Source: Mytilus galloprovincialis (taxonomy: Eukaryota > Mollusca > Bivalvia > Mytilida > Mytilidae). From it: a stretch of DNA of 64,000 bases. Each line of letters begins with the position of its first letter. Position 1 is the first letter of the stretch. Under the pieces are notes generated by a model that saw only the letters and a list, made by a program, of their open reading frames with translations, was not told the DNA's origin and did not search any database. This document shows positions 34,995 to 47,560 of this stretch, one piece after another. A program made the position numbers and the translations under genes. The DNA lies in assembly GCF_965363235.1 (NCBI RefSeq), contig NC_134839.1, positions 80,625,410 through 80,689,409 of the forward strand, in the 5' to 3' direction.

Positions 34995-35657
34995 ATGCCT
35001 ATTATATTTCGTCCGAATAAAGTTGGATCAGAACCTGATTCCAGTGCCATTCCGGAAAATTGTACTGCGCAGTTAATGCATTATTTTGACTGTGTTTGCT
35101 CAGTATTAGATTTGGACTTTATAGAATACAACATTCAGAAACTTAGATCCTACAGAAATTATTACAATTTGACAGACGGTGAAAAAAGAACGCTCTTCAT
35201 GTTATGTGGATTATTTTCAGTGGACGTTATGCGAGATAAATGTATTATCGAGAACGAGGCTTTGTGTGATGATGAACATGTGAAATTCTTTTCGTTGCTT
35301 GCTGTTAAGACAATCGTTGAGCCAATCAAATACATAGAAATAGGTGAACTTCAGATCAAGGTAATACAAATAATGTTTTATAAAGAAAGTTGGATAAAGA
35401 AATTTTATCATAAACCTATGGAATACTTTCATGCATTATATTCTCATCTTAATGAACATCGAAAACCTGCAACTACTATTGATGCATCAATCGTAAGGAC
35501 GACGTCTTCCCCGGTTCAGCATAGCGATAGAAAAGATTTTATAGAAAGCACCAAAGAAAATAGCCGAGGTCACAAACATAAGGGATCCCTGTCATGGAAG
35601 AAAGTGAATGACGCTTCTCGATCTCATAATTCGTGTTGCTCCTGCAGTATTCTATAA
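34995..35657 (+). CDS. Unrecognised 220-residue protein with CaaX prenylation signal
   Basis: An intact single-exon frame with start context AAAAAATGCC. I do not recognise the family. Residues 1-150 look globular and mixed: an ENCTAQLMHYFDCVCSVL helix, LTDGEKRTLFMLCGLFSVD, then IEIGELQIKVIQIMFYKESW and KPMEYF. Residues about 155-210 are hydrophilic and probably disordered. The end is SCCSCSIL: a CaaX box (CSIL; a final Leu favours geranylgeranylation) with extra cysteines that could be palmitoylated. So it is probably a membrane-anchored cytosolic protein. There is no signal peptide or transmembrane segment. A paralogue at 41872-42600 (CVIL end) shares about a third of residues over the first 140, and a dead copy lies at about 38090-39065, so this is a small local family. 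Two independent CaaX ends in diverged tails argue that lipid anchoring is selected. Confidence 0.8.
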   Translation: MPIIFRPNKVGSEPDSSAIPENCTAQLMHYFDCVCSVLDLDFIEYNIQKLRSYRNYYNLTDGEKRTLFMLCGLFSVDVMRDKCIIENEALCDDEHVKFFSLLAVKTIVEPIKYIEIGELQIKVIQIMFYKESWIKKFYHKPMEYFHALYSHLNEHRKPATTIDASIVRTTSSPVQHSDRKDFIESTKENSRGHKHKGSLSWKKVNDASRSHNSCCSCSIL

Positions 35658-38089
35658 TGCAGTTAAAATTTATAATGAAAAAGGAACGATAAAAAATGTT
35701 GGACACATCAAAATACCAATATAGATTGAACAGTGAGAAAACAGTAACACCACAATTACTATATGTTGTATTCTAAAATGTATTAAGTTTGAGATTAAAA
35801 ATAAGTTTATACAACGTATAAAATACCTTAGCTAGAATAAATGCCAATACATGAGAACTCACACGGGCATATCTTTTTAAGTCCGAAAAGCTTAAAAATA
35901 TGTATTTTTGATAACAATATTATATAGGATGCTAACACAAGTTAGGATGCTCACACAAAACTTGCTATCAAATTTCAGAACTCTCTGATTATTTATTCAT
36001 GGGAAATATGCCCAAAGATTTACGAGACGGACGGATTGACAGACATAAACAAGTGTGCCATTCTTTTGATACAGGTTAACATATAAGTTTTACATCTTGG
36101 TAAACTGGGTAAAGTGAAATGACATCTCTTTAGAAGGTATTGAAGCATCACAGTTTTAACAAAAGCTATGAGAAAATCATTTCAGACTGATATTTTCACA
36201 TGCATTAAATATAGTATGCCATTTTCTTAACGATAAACTGCCCTAGGCTGGGGATAACACTACCTGGTGATCTTATGTGTTCATTGCTAGTTATGGCGAT
36301 ATGAAATATTTCTTAATCTAAGAATTGTATGTGAAAATTGAAAAATAAGCAGTCAAATTGGTCACTTTTTCCCTGACCGAGTGATGACCTGAATAAAATA
36401 TCTAGCATGTTGGGCCATTAACTTAGTTTTCTTTGATGAAAGTTTGTTATTAATTTGATTTTATTTAGGGGATATACATGACGTTTTAATGCATGATTCT
36501 AACAAAAAAGAAAGTCTAAGTGATTTGGTTAGCTTTTAAAAACTTCTTTTGCAAGTTTGCCTCATTTTCCTCTTAGTTGGAACGCAAGCAAATTTAAAAA
36601 TCGGGGGAAAAAGAGTGTATGATAAATTGTGAATTTAGACAGATTTCTTTCCAAATTATTTGAATTAAATCAGAAAATCTGAACTATTCCAATGAATTTT
36701 GAATATTCTTAGTTAAAATGAAAGATTTTATAAAACCACTTATCAATGACTTATGGCTTTTGAAATTTCATGGATTTTTACCAAATCACCAGTACAAATT
36801 CACTGTAATAAATAAACCAAATTGCAGGAATAAAATCTGCAACCAGATTTTTCAAAAGGATTATTAAATAAGATAAGAAAACGTTTGTTTGATAAGATTG
36901 GGTTGATGTGAAATGTAGGGTATCGAACTGTCGACCGAATTTAAAGTACCATCGAAAACAACATAATTGACCTTAAACACTCAACGCATATTATCACACT
37001 TCAAAATATTCTATTTCATTAATAATTACATATGGTTTATTACAAAAGTTAATACAAAATCTTTATTGTTTTGTAAGAGTACTTGTTAAAATCAAAGACA
37101 TGTTAGTAATAAAAAAAAAACCTTGCGAGAAGTTGAGATAAACAATATTAAATTTTTATTGTTTTTTTCTTGTGTGTAGTTTAGCATGCATATATTAATG
37201 ACATTGAATTTAAGAATATTTTAAGCTAAGATTTAGTAATGACATACTTATTTACCATTTGATTCTTTGTGGGTCTACATGCACAGCCTTGAATGTAAAA
37301 GAATTCATTATTTTCTACTCCCGTGTAGTATTTACATCATACCACTACCAAATTGTTAGCTATTGTGTCCGCCGGTTATGGACATAACACGTTTTGCGAG
37401 TACGTAAAGTTTTTCTTTAATCTTTGAAATGGATGTTTTACAAATTCTCTCGTCTTATAACTTCTAAATTATTTTCATAATGAGACATGCGAATATTCGC
37501 GACATCCATGTTTTCAACAAAGAAACTATAATTTCTCTGTATTTTATCAAGTGTAATTGTGCAAGGTATCAATTGTTTAAGTTGTAGATATGTTCCCTAA
37601 GGTTGTCTCATGATATTGACATCAAGACAGAGGGGATATGGTGTATGTAGTCATTCTATATCCTAGATAGTTCGACTCTTGAAAATATTCATGTAGTTGT
37701 CATGGTTGTTTCTGTAGATTTTCGATTGGCTGAAAAGTTTATAATTTTATATTATGTGTTCCTTTATGCTAGGAAATCCAATTTAAAACAAGATGGAATA
37801 ACCTTTTAATTTTGACCCTTCAAACGTGTGTTGTCGTCTCGATCCAATAAACTTAATACCAGAAAAAGGTGCGCACTGAAATGATAGAACAAACACAGTC
37901 AATGATTCAGTATCGTGTATCACATGTATCAGTTACTTAGTTATTAACGAAATTGTTGAGCAAACAAAAATAAATTAATATGTTTTATACTTCCTGTGTT
38001 ACTGAGTTCAAAATATGAAAAGAAAAAAAATGTATAACAGTTGAGATTTAAATTACTTGTATTTCAATTTGATTAAGAATAATTTGACA
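35658..38089. other. No gene recognised
   Basis: AT-rich sequence between the first CaaX gene and the pseudogene. AATAAA at about 35837 could be the polyadenylation signal of the upstream gene. No long frame, no exon pattern I could support, and no clear repeat ends. Confidence 0.5.
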
Positions 38090-39065
38090 GATAAAAGCTG
38101 AAGTATTTTAAAAGCAATATAATAAATTATAAAAGATATATTTTGACGGTACTTGGCAAAGTCCCAAAAGAAGTTATCGAAGATTACTTGTAAGTTGTAC
38201 ACTTTAATAAGTAAAACCAACTTCTTGTTTTGATATTAAAATTTGTTGATATAGTGAAATTAAACTTTTGAAAACACAACCTGGTGTCGAATCGGAAAAG
38301 AGTCGGTACAGAAAAAAACCAACAACGGCTGAACTCCATCAACTATTTGAACTGTATGTGACTGAAAAGTTCTCAGTTTAAACCAACCAAATATGATTGT
38401 AAGAATGGCCTTTTGCCGTCAAGAGTCAAACGGTCATATTTGATTACCGTAAGCGTCACATTAAATTTTATCGTAATTTCTCAGATGTCAAAAACAAAAT
38501 ATCCGTTACCGTTATTTTTGGAAATAATTAAACGTGATTGATCGAATTCAGTCGATTTCTTTTATCGTCATAAAGAAAATTTATATTTAATCGTCATGAG
38601 CCAAAAATTACCGTTAACCTTATTTGGCAAATTGTTTTACAGTTTTTCGTTATGACGGTAACCCCCCATCGCGACCTTCGAATATTATGAAACCTAATAA
38701 ACTGTTTTCGAGCTCGGGGACGAGGAAAAGGTTTAGCTTTTACTTCTATGTGCAAAATTAAACAAAATGTGGCACAGAAAGGACAGCGTCATTTTCATAA
38801 TGAGGACGGTCGAAGGACGTGACACTGAGTTCTTCAACATAAATAGAAACATTGACATTTGTAGCATCAGAGTCGGTCATAGAAGAGAAGAAAAATATGG
38901 CAGCAAAAAAGATAATATTTCGCAGTATGTATGGCATGTTCAAATCGATATTGACTTTTGTATTTTTGTTTTTGATTCCGAATCTATCAGCTCGAATATC
39001 AGATGTTCTTGCTGATAAAGTCAGTAACAGGACCAAAAATGTCATTATTCTATATTTTTTTGTAG
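38090..39065 (+). pseudogene. Decayed copy of the CaaX gene family
   Basis: Matches the 41872-42600 copy and about 200 bp upstream of it: 38090-38280 aligns with 41660-41870 (AGATTACTT, AAGTTGTACAC and GAAAACACAACC-like words), so the duplication included the promoter. The ATG is lost (CACAACCTGGTG in place of the start). About 290 bp (38395-38685) are inserted between two AATAT words, and frameshifts follow. Recognisable pieces are GRDTEFFNIN, then MTFVASESVI in another frame, then AAKKIIF. The repetitive tail and CaaX end are not found. The open frames 38767-39079 are pieces of this pseudogene. Confidence 0.8.
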
Positions 39066-39637
39066 ATCCTTTACAATAGAAGCCGAAATCATGAGAACGA
39101 AGGTTTTAGGGTAGGATAGGTTACTTAGGGGAGCAAGTACATGGACGTGACTTTTGAATGATCAGAGGATGACCTTGTGCTAATGATCTTGAATTTGAAT
39201 ATGTGGACCGTAAGGCATTGGATGTGTTATTTCATTCTTAGGAACTTTATTTGTGGTATTTACGCCATTCATTTCCACATTAGCGAATGCTCTGTTCTTC
39301 GGCTTTTACGATTACACATATTCTTATCAAGTTCTTTAAGTTTACATGTATGTTAAAATAGGACGTAATATTGTCTCTTTTTAAACTTTCAAATTATTTC
39401 AGAAACGTGATATTCGAATTATGAAATAACCATACACTAGTTGAAATAAGATTTTAAATGTTTCTCGTGTATACATTTAATTTACAATAGAATAAAAGAG
39501 CGTCTTTAATAACAAAATATTTCGCCGTTCGAATTGTTGATCATTTTATTATCTAGGTCTTGCACGATGATGAGGTCCCTGTAATAACATGACTATATGA
39601 ATCGTTTCTATCTTACTTTTTTTCCAAGTCGTTGTCA

Positions 39638-39890
39638 ATATAAAAAAGAAGATGTGGCATGATTGCCAATAAGACAACTGTCCGCAAGAGCCGAAATGAC
39701 ACAGAAATTAACCACTATAGGTCACCGTACGGCTTTCGACAATGATCAAATCCCATTCCGTATTGTCAGCTATAAAAGGCCCAAATAGACAAATGTTTTA
39801 ACAATTCACACGAGAAAACTAACGGCATAATTTATGGACCGAAAAAAGATAACGAAAAGCGAATATGTAACACATGAACAGTTTATTTTC
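39638..39890. repeat. Mussel dispersed repeat, partial copy
   Basis: Same family as 13798-14146 (AAAAAAGAAGATGTGG, GTCACCGTACGGC, GAGAAAACTAACGGC), ending soon after TATGTAACACATGAACA. Confidence 0.75.
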
Positions 39891-40489
39891 TATCTATAAC
39901 TTTGAATGTCCCTCTGGTATCTTTCGCCGCTCTTCTATACTGCGAAGTTTTACCTACTCGTGTTAAAGGAGAATCATGTCCCGTAAAGGTGACAAATGTA
40001 AAACTACTAATAATTTATTTATTGATGACATTTGGGTGCTTTTGCGCTAAAACTGTTTTGGTTTGTGACAGTAGTTTTCAAAATACCTAGCATCATTTGC
40101 GCCAGAGTTTAAGTTTACGATTGCATTAATTCGTAAATAAAATCTTATTTTTATTTATACTCGAGATGTAGTTTTTAAAAAGATAATTCGTTAAAGATGC
40201 TAGCCTGGGGGCCGATATGGGAGTCTCGGGAGGATACCAGGGCCAATATGGAAACGGGCATGTTATAATCTATTCATCACAAATCTAAGTTCTGCAACAA
40301 AGAGGGGGGGGGGATCCAATTATAACAATTAATGAAACATAAGAGGTAAAAATCTTAAACATTTTATCACAAAGGTGTCGTTAATGATGCAATGACGTCA
40401 CGTCATTTGGAATCACGGCACAATATCAATATACTCTTTTTTGCCCCGGGCAATTTTGAGGTTATTGCATATGCAAAACCAAAGATTTT

Positions 40490-41290
40490 CATAACAAATA
40501 TGTGATAAAACTAAATATGTCTTTTTGTTTTTATTTGTTGACTTATTTGTTTATTTTTATTGTGATTAAGATTATAACACTATCTTGACTGCTGTATTTT
40601 TGACATATTTACCTATCATGGCTGTGTGTTTTGTTCACACATTGTTATGCAACTCTCTTACAAGTGAGAGGTTAGCTAACTATAAAACCAGGTCTAATCT
40701 ACCATTCTATAGGTTGTATTTCTGTAAATATTGACAATGCAATTTCCCATAGTAACTCCTTTTACGGCTAAAACTGTACCAATTTTACTATGAAGTTTTG
40801 AAATTTTTTTTATCCTAGAATTGAAAGTTCATATGCACCACAATTTTTTTCAAAGGTCAAAATATAGGGCTGTGCGGCATATTTTCAACGTTTATATGCC
40901 CTGAACTTCTCAGAGTTTAAACTTACACTAATTTTCTTAACTACCCCTACCTCGAATGAAAGGTTACCACAGATTTCAATGTAAACAATATGTACGTGTT
41001 TATTTACTGGTAACATTCCCAATTTCTGTCTCTGCGATATGGAACACAGAGAGCATAACTGGGAACCAGTATGTAAACAAAATTATTTTTCTATGAATAT
41101 TCAATTACTCCCCAAAAGAGGCGTGTTTTGAGAAACAGCTGTATTTACAAAGTGCAACCTATACATAAGAAAATGCCTGTACCAAGTCAGGAATATGACA
41201 GATGTTATCAATTCATTTGATGTGTTTGAGTTTCTGAATTTTCATCGGCGTTCGATATTTTTGTGATTTTACTTTTTATATGGTAGGTTT
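40490..41290. repeat. Dispersed repeat fragments
   Basis: 40490-40720 is an inverted relative of about 32430-32590 (CTCTTACAAGTGAGAGGTTAG). 41165-41290 matches 3170-3310 (CTGTACCAAGTCAGGAATAT). The sequence between is AT-rich with no coding signal. Confidence 0.55.
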
Positions 41291-41871
41291 AGAAACAACA
41301 AACAAAGACAATTGAAACCATAAGATGGAATAACAACTTTTTGGTAATACCATATCGCGTATGTATGTTTGTGTCTCTAGTAGTGGATCCGATAACAAAA
41401 TTGGAACAAACACACGTGTCATGAAAATAATAGGATCAACTAGGTCAAAACTGTTACTTCATAAATAAACGAAAAAGTTAAATAAAAAAACATAATAAAT
41501 AGCAATATCAACTTATTACTATGAAAATAAGGTTGTTTGGTTTTAAATATCCTGTTTACTCGAATTTAAAATTCTAGAGGGCAAAATATAACAGTCATAA
41601 CTAGACAAATTATCCTAAATTTACACTATTTTAATTTGATTTAAATGAATATATATTTTAAAATAAGGTCTGGAGTATTTTAAATGCAATTTGATAAACC
41701 ATAAAGGATAAAATTTGACATTTTTGAAATACTAACCTGGCATATTTCCAAAACAAGATATTGAAGATTACTTAGAAGTTGTACACCACAATTAGTAAAC
41801 TTCCTGTTTCAATTTTGAAATGTGAAGAGTTAGACATTGTGAAACTGGACGTCTAAACACAACCATCTAAT

Positions 41872-42600
41872 ATGGCACTGGTACTGAATCGGAATAGAGT
41901 TGGTGTTGAAAATACTTCAACAACGGTTGGAGTCCCGGAAAACCCTCTAGCAAGATTGATGTATTATTTGAACTGCATGTGTACTGTTCTCAGTCTACAG
42001 GAACCAAATATTATGAGACTAATTGACTATGATAATTTTTTCGATCTTGCTGACGAGGAGAAGGTTTTACTATTACTTCTATGTGCGAAATTAAACCCTG
42101 TGGCATTAAAAGGACAGTGTTTATTTCACGATGAGGACGTAGGATAAAATGCAGGTCGGGACAATGAGTTCTACAATATTAATGCAGAAACAATGACATT
42201 TGCGGCATCAGAGTCGGTCATAGTTGGTGAGAAAAGAGTGGCAGTTAAGAAGATAATGTTTTACAATATTGCTTGGTTAAATCGGAATTATATTGAACCA
42301 ATGAAGTTCTTTTTAGAAGACGAAGAAGACGAAGAGCCGTCATATGTGCAAAACAGGCCACAAACTGCAGCTTATTATCATCAAGCTGTAACATATTACC
42401 ATCAACAACCAACACAAAACCAACGACCAGCCATAGCATATAACCAACAATCAACACAAAACCAACGGCCAGCAATCACCTATAACCAACAACCAGCCAT
42501 AACATACAACCAACCAACGACTCAACAGCCATCTTACAACTACAATACACCATCTTATCAACGTCAGAACTCTAGCAGTAGCTGTTGTGTTATCTTATAA
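41872..42600 (+). pseudogene. Paralogue of the CaaX protein, interrupted by one in-frame TAA
   Basis: A single reading frame runs 243 codons from ATG 41872 to TAA 42598, broken only by TAA at codon 92 (42145-42147). Both halves match the intact gene at 34995: VPENPLARLMYYLNCMCTVL and LADEEKVLLLLLC before the stop, AVKKIMFYNIAW and EPMKFF after it. The tail (residues about 150-230) is Gln/Asn/Tyr/Pro-rich with repeats of QNQRPAITYNQQ, then SSCCVIL, a CaaX box with a final Leu. A single nonsense codon with no frameshift and an intact end means recent loss, an assembly error, or readthrough. The stop lies in a 15-base stretch, GTAGGATAAAATGCA, that the dead copy lacks. A downstream ATG at 42193 could start a 135-residue C-terminal protein. 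Confidence 0.7.
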
Positions 42601-42998
42601 ATCAGATTTAAAACTTCTGGTATATATTTTTTTTATTTACAATTCGTTTATTGTAATCAGTTTATATAGCAATTATATGTATACATATTTTTTTTAAATA
42701 TTTATCTCGTTTAATACAAAAATATACAATGTATATATATTTATATATTATGCTTATACAGTGTGTATTACACAAAAAAGGGAATACATTATTTCTGGTT
42801 TTTTTTTCCAACTCAAATGTCAAAATAAAGTGTCTAAAATTATTTCAGTTGTCATCATACCTATCGCACACACAACACCATCAATGTATGGTTACCACAT
42901 CACTGCAGAATTATATGACTGCTATCTGTTTTCAGAAGATAACACTACTCTCGATGTTCTTATGACACTTTCTGGCCTCCATGTTGATTTAGGGATAT

Positions 42999-44865
42999 GG
43001 GGCCGTATGCATAAAACATCTTAACTTAAGTATTCCTTAAACTTAGATTTCACTAAGAATTTCCTTAGTTAAGTCAAATTCTTAAATGGTATGCATAAAC
43101 TTACTTAAGTATTCACTTAACTAAGGAATACTTAAATCGGAACCTTTCTCTAGTTACCGTATGATAAATATTAGCTCATCACATGTACTCATCCGTGTAA
43201 AAGTTTGTTATGATTATTTTAATTTATTGATCAATGCATGCTTTTATTTTAAAGAGCTGGGGTTAAATTGATAAAGGCATGTAAAACAATTCAATAGAAC
43301 GTAACATAGTTTAATGATGAACAATTGGCGCATATAAGACAACGCTTTTTATGGTTGATGCTTTGACGGATGAGCATTGGTAATCCAAAACTTTCCTCTA
43401 CTTAATCTTTAATTATCTTTCATGGGTGTAATATTTTCTGGAGACAACAATATGTTTTAAACTCTAATAAAACATGATCAAGGTTAAATCAGTGGCGCAG
43501 CACAAGACTGAGTACAGCATTGTAAGCATGCATGTGCTAACAAATAATTTTACAAAACACTTTTTTTCAATAAAATGTTCACTTATCGTTGAGCTTATTA
43601 TGCGCTGCCATCTCCCTGTCCAGAACCCTTGCCTACATTTGCTTATAGTTTAAAAAAAATCTATTTTGATGTGAAATTAACATTTTTATCACTTCCCTTT
43701 TACAACAAAAAAAGGGGGAGGGTAGATTGTTTTCCAGAAATCCATATACAAACTAGGGTATATTTCAAAAGTCCTACAATCTTAACCAAAACAAATTATT
43801 ACAGTAAGTATATTCTCCACATCTTAACGAACTTAGAAATATTTTCGAACCGCAATATATCTCTCTGAATATATAAGGTAATATGAAAAAATAATTTAAA
43901 ACGAGTAAGGTATCACAAATACCTTATATAACCGACGAATTCCATGGGGACTTCTGACTGCCGTAACAGTGATTCCAAACAATCAACCTAATTGTTTCAT
44001 ACCCCTCCCCCCCTTTTATGAAAGAAATCCACCTCTGGGTAGGTCTTAAAACTTTTCGATTTTGTCCCGGTAAGTGAACAAAAAATTTGGGTATGCCCTA
44101 CATCTTTAGAATAAAACTTAATTGAAAGTTCAAATGACGCCAACCCCCCCCCCCCCCCCCAAACCCCATCGTCCCGGCAAAACAGAAACCACACCCACAC
44201 ATATATAAAGTGTGGTTTTTCATGCTCTCTTTATTCCTTGATTCGGTTTTTAACTAACGGTTAAAATTGATACCGCGCGGTGTATTTTAATAATTAAAAA
44301 AAAACCGTGCACGTACAAAGTAAACAAAAGAAAAAAAGTACCATGAATTACATGTGTGTAACACTCAGTACTTTTCGGCATACATAACATCGAGATTAGG
44401 AAATAGTATATATAACTACCCACTGTTATCTCTTGATTTGTTGATTATACGTGATTCGAAGAAAATAACGATGATCTTTAATATTTACTTATTATTTAGC
44501 AATAAATAAACGAATAATTAGTTTATTACTGATATTATATTAATCAATCAAATTGTAGGTAACATAATAATGTTCTACCAAAAACGCAAACTTTCGACTA
44601 ATTTTTAACTATTTTTGAAAATTTAAGGTAGCTCTATAGGTACCTTAGACTTAAGTGTTATCTTAGGCGTTTCATTAGTATAAGGAGTTTTATGCATACC
44701 ACTTAAGTTTTGTGGGCGTGACTTAAAACAACTAAGATTTTACTTAGGAAATACTTCGTTTAAGATTTTTTATGCATACCACTTAGATAAAAAGGGCGGA
44801 GTTTCCTTAACTTAAGTGTTTACTAAGGAAAATCTTAACTTAAGTAGCTTTATGCATACGGGCCC
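42999..44865 (+). mobile_element. 1.9-kb element with complex ends (GGGCCCGTATGCATAAA), copy 1
   Basis: The ends are GGGGCCGTATGCATAAAAC and inverted GGGCCCGTATGCATAAAG. The subterminal regions are dense in CTTAAGT, AACTAAGGAA and TATGCATA(A/C) words. Almost the whole element recurs inverted at 45652-47560. The interior has a poly-C run near 44145 and no transposase. The 79- and 67-codon frames inside are not genes. No target duplication seen. Confidence 0.75.
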
Positions 44866-45059
44866 TGATTCGCAACGGTTTTAACCAAATAATTTTGTTA
44901 TATGCACGCAACATTTCTTTTTATGAGTAAGTCTTGTTTGACTCTGAGTCAAAATAATTTGTCTAATTTGGGTTACATGTCTATGAGAGGACTACATATA
45001 AAACAATCCGGTCAACTGCGAAGTAGAGTGTTTTGTGTAAACTTTATTAAAATGGCCTA

Positions 45060-45530
45060 TTTGTGTTAAAATGTCTTTTGAATGAATAATATAACCTTCT
45101 ACAATAATAGACATTCCAAACCCCAATTCGAAGACTAATTAGCATATCCATTACAAAAAAAAGACAACAACGAAAAACGATGAAAAGACAAACCAGTCTA
45201 AAACCAAATATAGAAGGCCAAAGACTGAGCAATGCAGAGCGAACCCCATAAAAAATCGGTTGATTCGGAATAGTTAAATCCTGTTCTATATTTAATTAGT
45301 TATCAAAAGTACCAGGATTATAATTTTATACGCCAGACGCGCGTTTCGTCTACATAAGACTCATCAGTGACGCTCAGATCAAAAAAGTTAAAAAGCCAAA
45401 TAAATACAAAGTTGAAGAGCATTAAGGATCCAAAATTCCAAAAAGTTGTGCCAAATACGGCTAAGGTAATCTACTCCTGGGGTAAGAAAATCCTTAGTAT
45501 TTCGAAAAATTCAAACTCATATGAAATACG
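45060..45530. repeat. Two dispersed repeats between the inverted elements
   Basis: 45060-45255 is a diverged relative of the 1612-1800 repeat (GACTGAGCAATGCAGAGCG). 45309-45530 is the CCAGACGCGCGTTTCGTC repeat also found at 29397-29610 and, in part and inverted, at 48659-48742. Confidence 0.6.
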
Positions 45531-45651
45531 TTGATAAGATATGATTTAAGGAATAGCAGATTTAACCTTACTTAAATTATGACGATACATTAATTTCATC
45601 CACCGGGGCAACACAGTTTAAATGTACGCAGTATAATGCACCAGTGACTCT

Positions 45652-47560
45652 GGGCCCGTATGCATAAAGCTACTTAAGTTAAGAATTTCCCTAGTAAACA
45701 CTTAAATTAAGGAAACTCCGCCCTTTTTATCTAAGTGGTATGCATAAAAAATCTTAAACTAAGTATTTCCTAAGTAAAATCTTAGTTGTTTTAAGTACCG
45801 ACCACAAAACTTAAGTGGTATGCATAAAACTTCTTATACTAAGGAAACGCCTAAGATAACACTTAAGTCTAAGGTACCTATAGAGCTTCCTTAAATTTCA
45901 AAAATAGTTAAAAATCAATCGAAAGTATGCGTTTTTTGCAGAACATTAATAGATTACCTACAATTATTGATTAATAACTATAACAGTAATAAAATACTAA
46001 TTATTCGTTAATTTATTGCTAAATATTTTAAACGATCATCGTAATTTTCTTCAAATTACGTATAATCAACAAATCAAGAGATAACAGTGGGTAGTTATAA
46101 ACTATTTCCCATATCTCGTGTGTATATGTATACCGAAAAGTACTCAGTTTTTATACTCATTTAATTCATGGTTCTATTTTTCTTTTGTTTAACTCTGTAC
46201 GTGCACGTTTTTTAAATTTTTTAAATACACCGCGCGGGTATCATTTGTAACCGTAAGTTAAAACAGAATTAAGGAATGAAGAGAGGCCATGCAAAACCAT
46301 ATCATGTGTGTGTGGGTTATTTTTTTAGGGGGTGGGGGGGTCATTTGAATTTTCAATTCAGTTTTATTTTAAAGATGTAGGGCAAACCCTATTTTTTTTT
46401 CACTTACAGGGACATCATCGAAAAGTTTTAAGACCTACCAAAAGAAGGAGTTCTTTCATAAAATGGAGGGGATAGGGTTGGACATGGACCTCAGAGTCCA
46501 TTTTGTTGAAACAATAAGTTGATTGTTCATGGAATCACTGTTACGATAGTCAGAAGTCCCCACTGCTACACCCCATTGAATTCGAAGTTTATATAAGATT
46601 ATATAAGGCATTAATTATACCTTACTCGTATCAATTTTTTTTTATATATATATTTCCTTATATATTTAATGAGATATATTGCGGTTTCGAAAATATTGCG
46701 AGTACGTTAAGATGTTGAGAATATACTTACTGTAACAATTTGTTTTAGTAAAGATTGTAGGACTTTTGAAAAATGTCCTAGTTTGTATATGGATTACTTG
46801 AAAAAAATCTACCCTCTCCCCCTTTTTTTTTGTTATAAAAGGGAAGTGATAAAAATGTCAATTTCACATCAAAATAGATTTTTTTTTTAAACCATAAGCA
46901 AATGTAAGCAAGGGGTCTGGAAAGGGAGATGTAAACGCATAATAAGTTGAACTATTATTAGTAAACATTTTATTGAAAAAAGTGTTTTGTAAAAGGATTT
47001 GCTTACAATGCAACCCTTAGTTTAGTGCTACACCACTGAAACCTTGATCATGTTTTGTTAGAGTTTAAAACATATTGTAGTATCCAGAAAATATTACACC
47101 CATTAAAAGATGATTAAAGATTAAGTAGAGGAAAGTCTTGGATAACCGAAATATTTTCCTTCCAATGCTCATCCGTCAAAACATCAATCTGAAAAAGCGT
47201 TGTCTTATACGCGCCAATTGTTCATCATTATACTATTATAATATGTTACGTTCTATTGAATTGTTTTACATACCAATATCAATCTCACCCCAGCTCTTTC
47301 AAATAAAAGCATGCATTGATCAATAAATTAAAATAATCATAACAAACTTTTACACGGATGAGTACATGTGATGAGCTAGTACATTTTGTATATATCATAC
47401 GGTAATTAGAGAAAGGTTCCGATTTAAGTATTCCTTAGTTAAGTGAAGACTTAAGTAAGTTCATGCATGCCATTTAAGAATTTTACTTAACTAAGGAAAT
47501 TCTTAGTAAAATCTAAGTTTAAGGAATACTTAAGTTAAGATGTTTTATGCATACGGCCCC
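45652..47560 (-). mobile_element. 1.9-kb element with complex ends, copy 2 (inverted)
   Basis: Inverted counterpart of 42999-44865 along nearly its whole length: the GGGCCCGTATGCATAAAG end is at 45652, and TTTTATGCATACGGCCCC ends at 47560. The poly-G run near 46330 corresponds to the poly-C run in copy 1. The 786-bp spacer between the copies holds unrelated repeats. From 47561 to 48658 I see no gene. Confidence 0.75.

Noticed and set aside
42131..42147. Possible tiny GT...AG intron (GTAGGATAAAATGCAG) that would remove the TAA in the CaaX paralogue
   Set aside because: Sixteen bases is far below the minimum for animal splicing, and removal would shift the frame.
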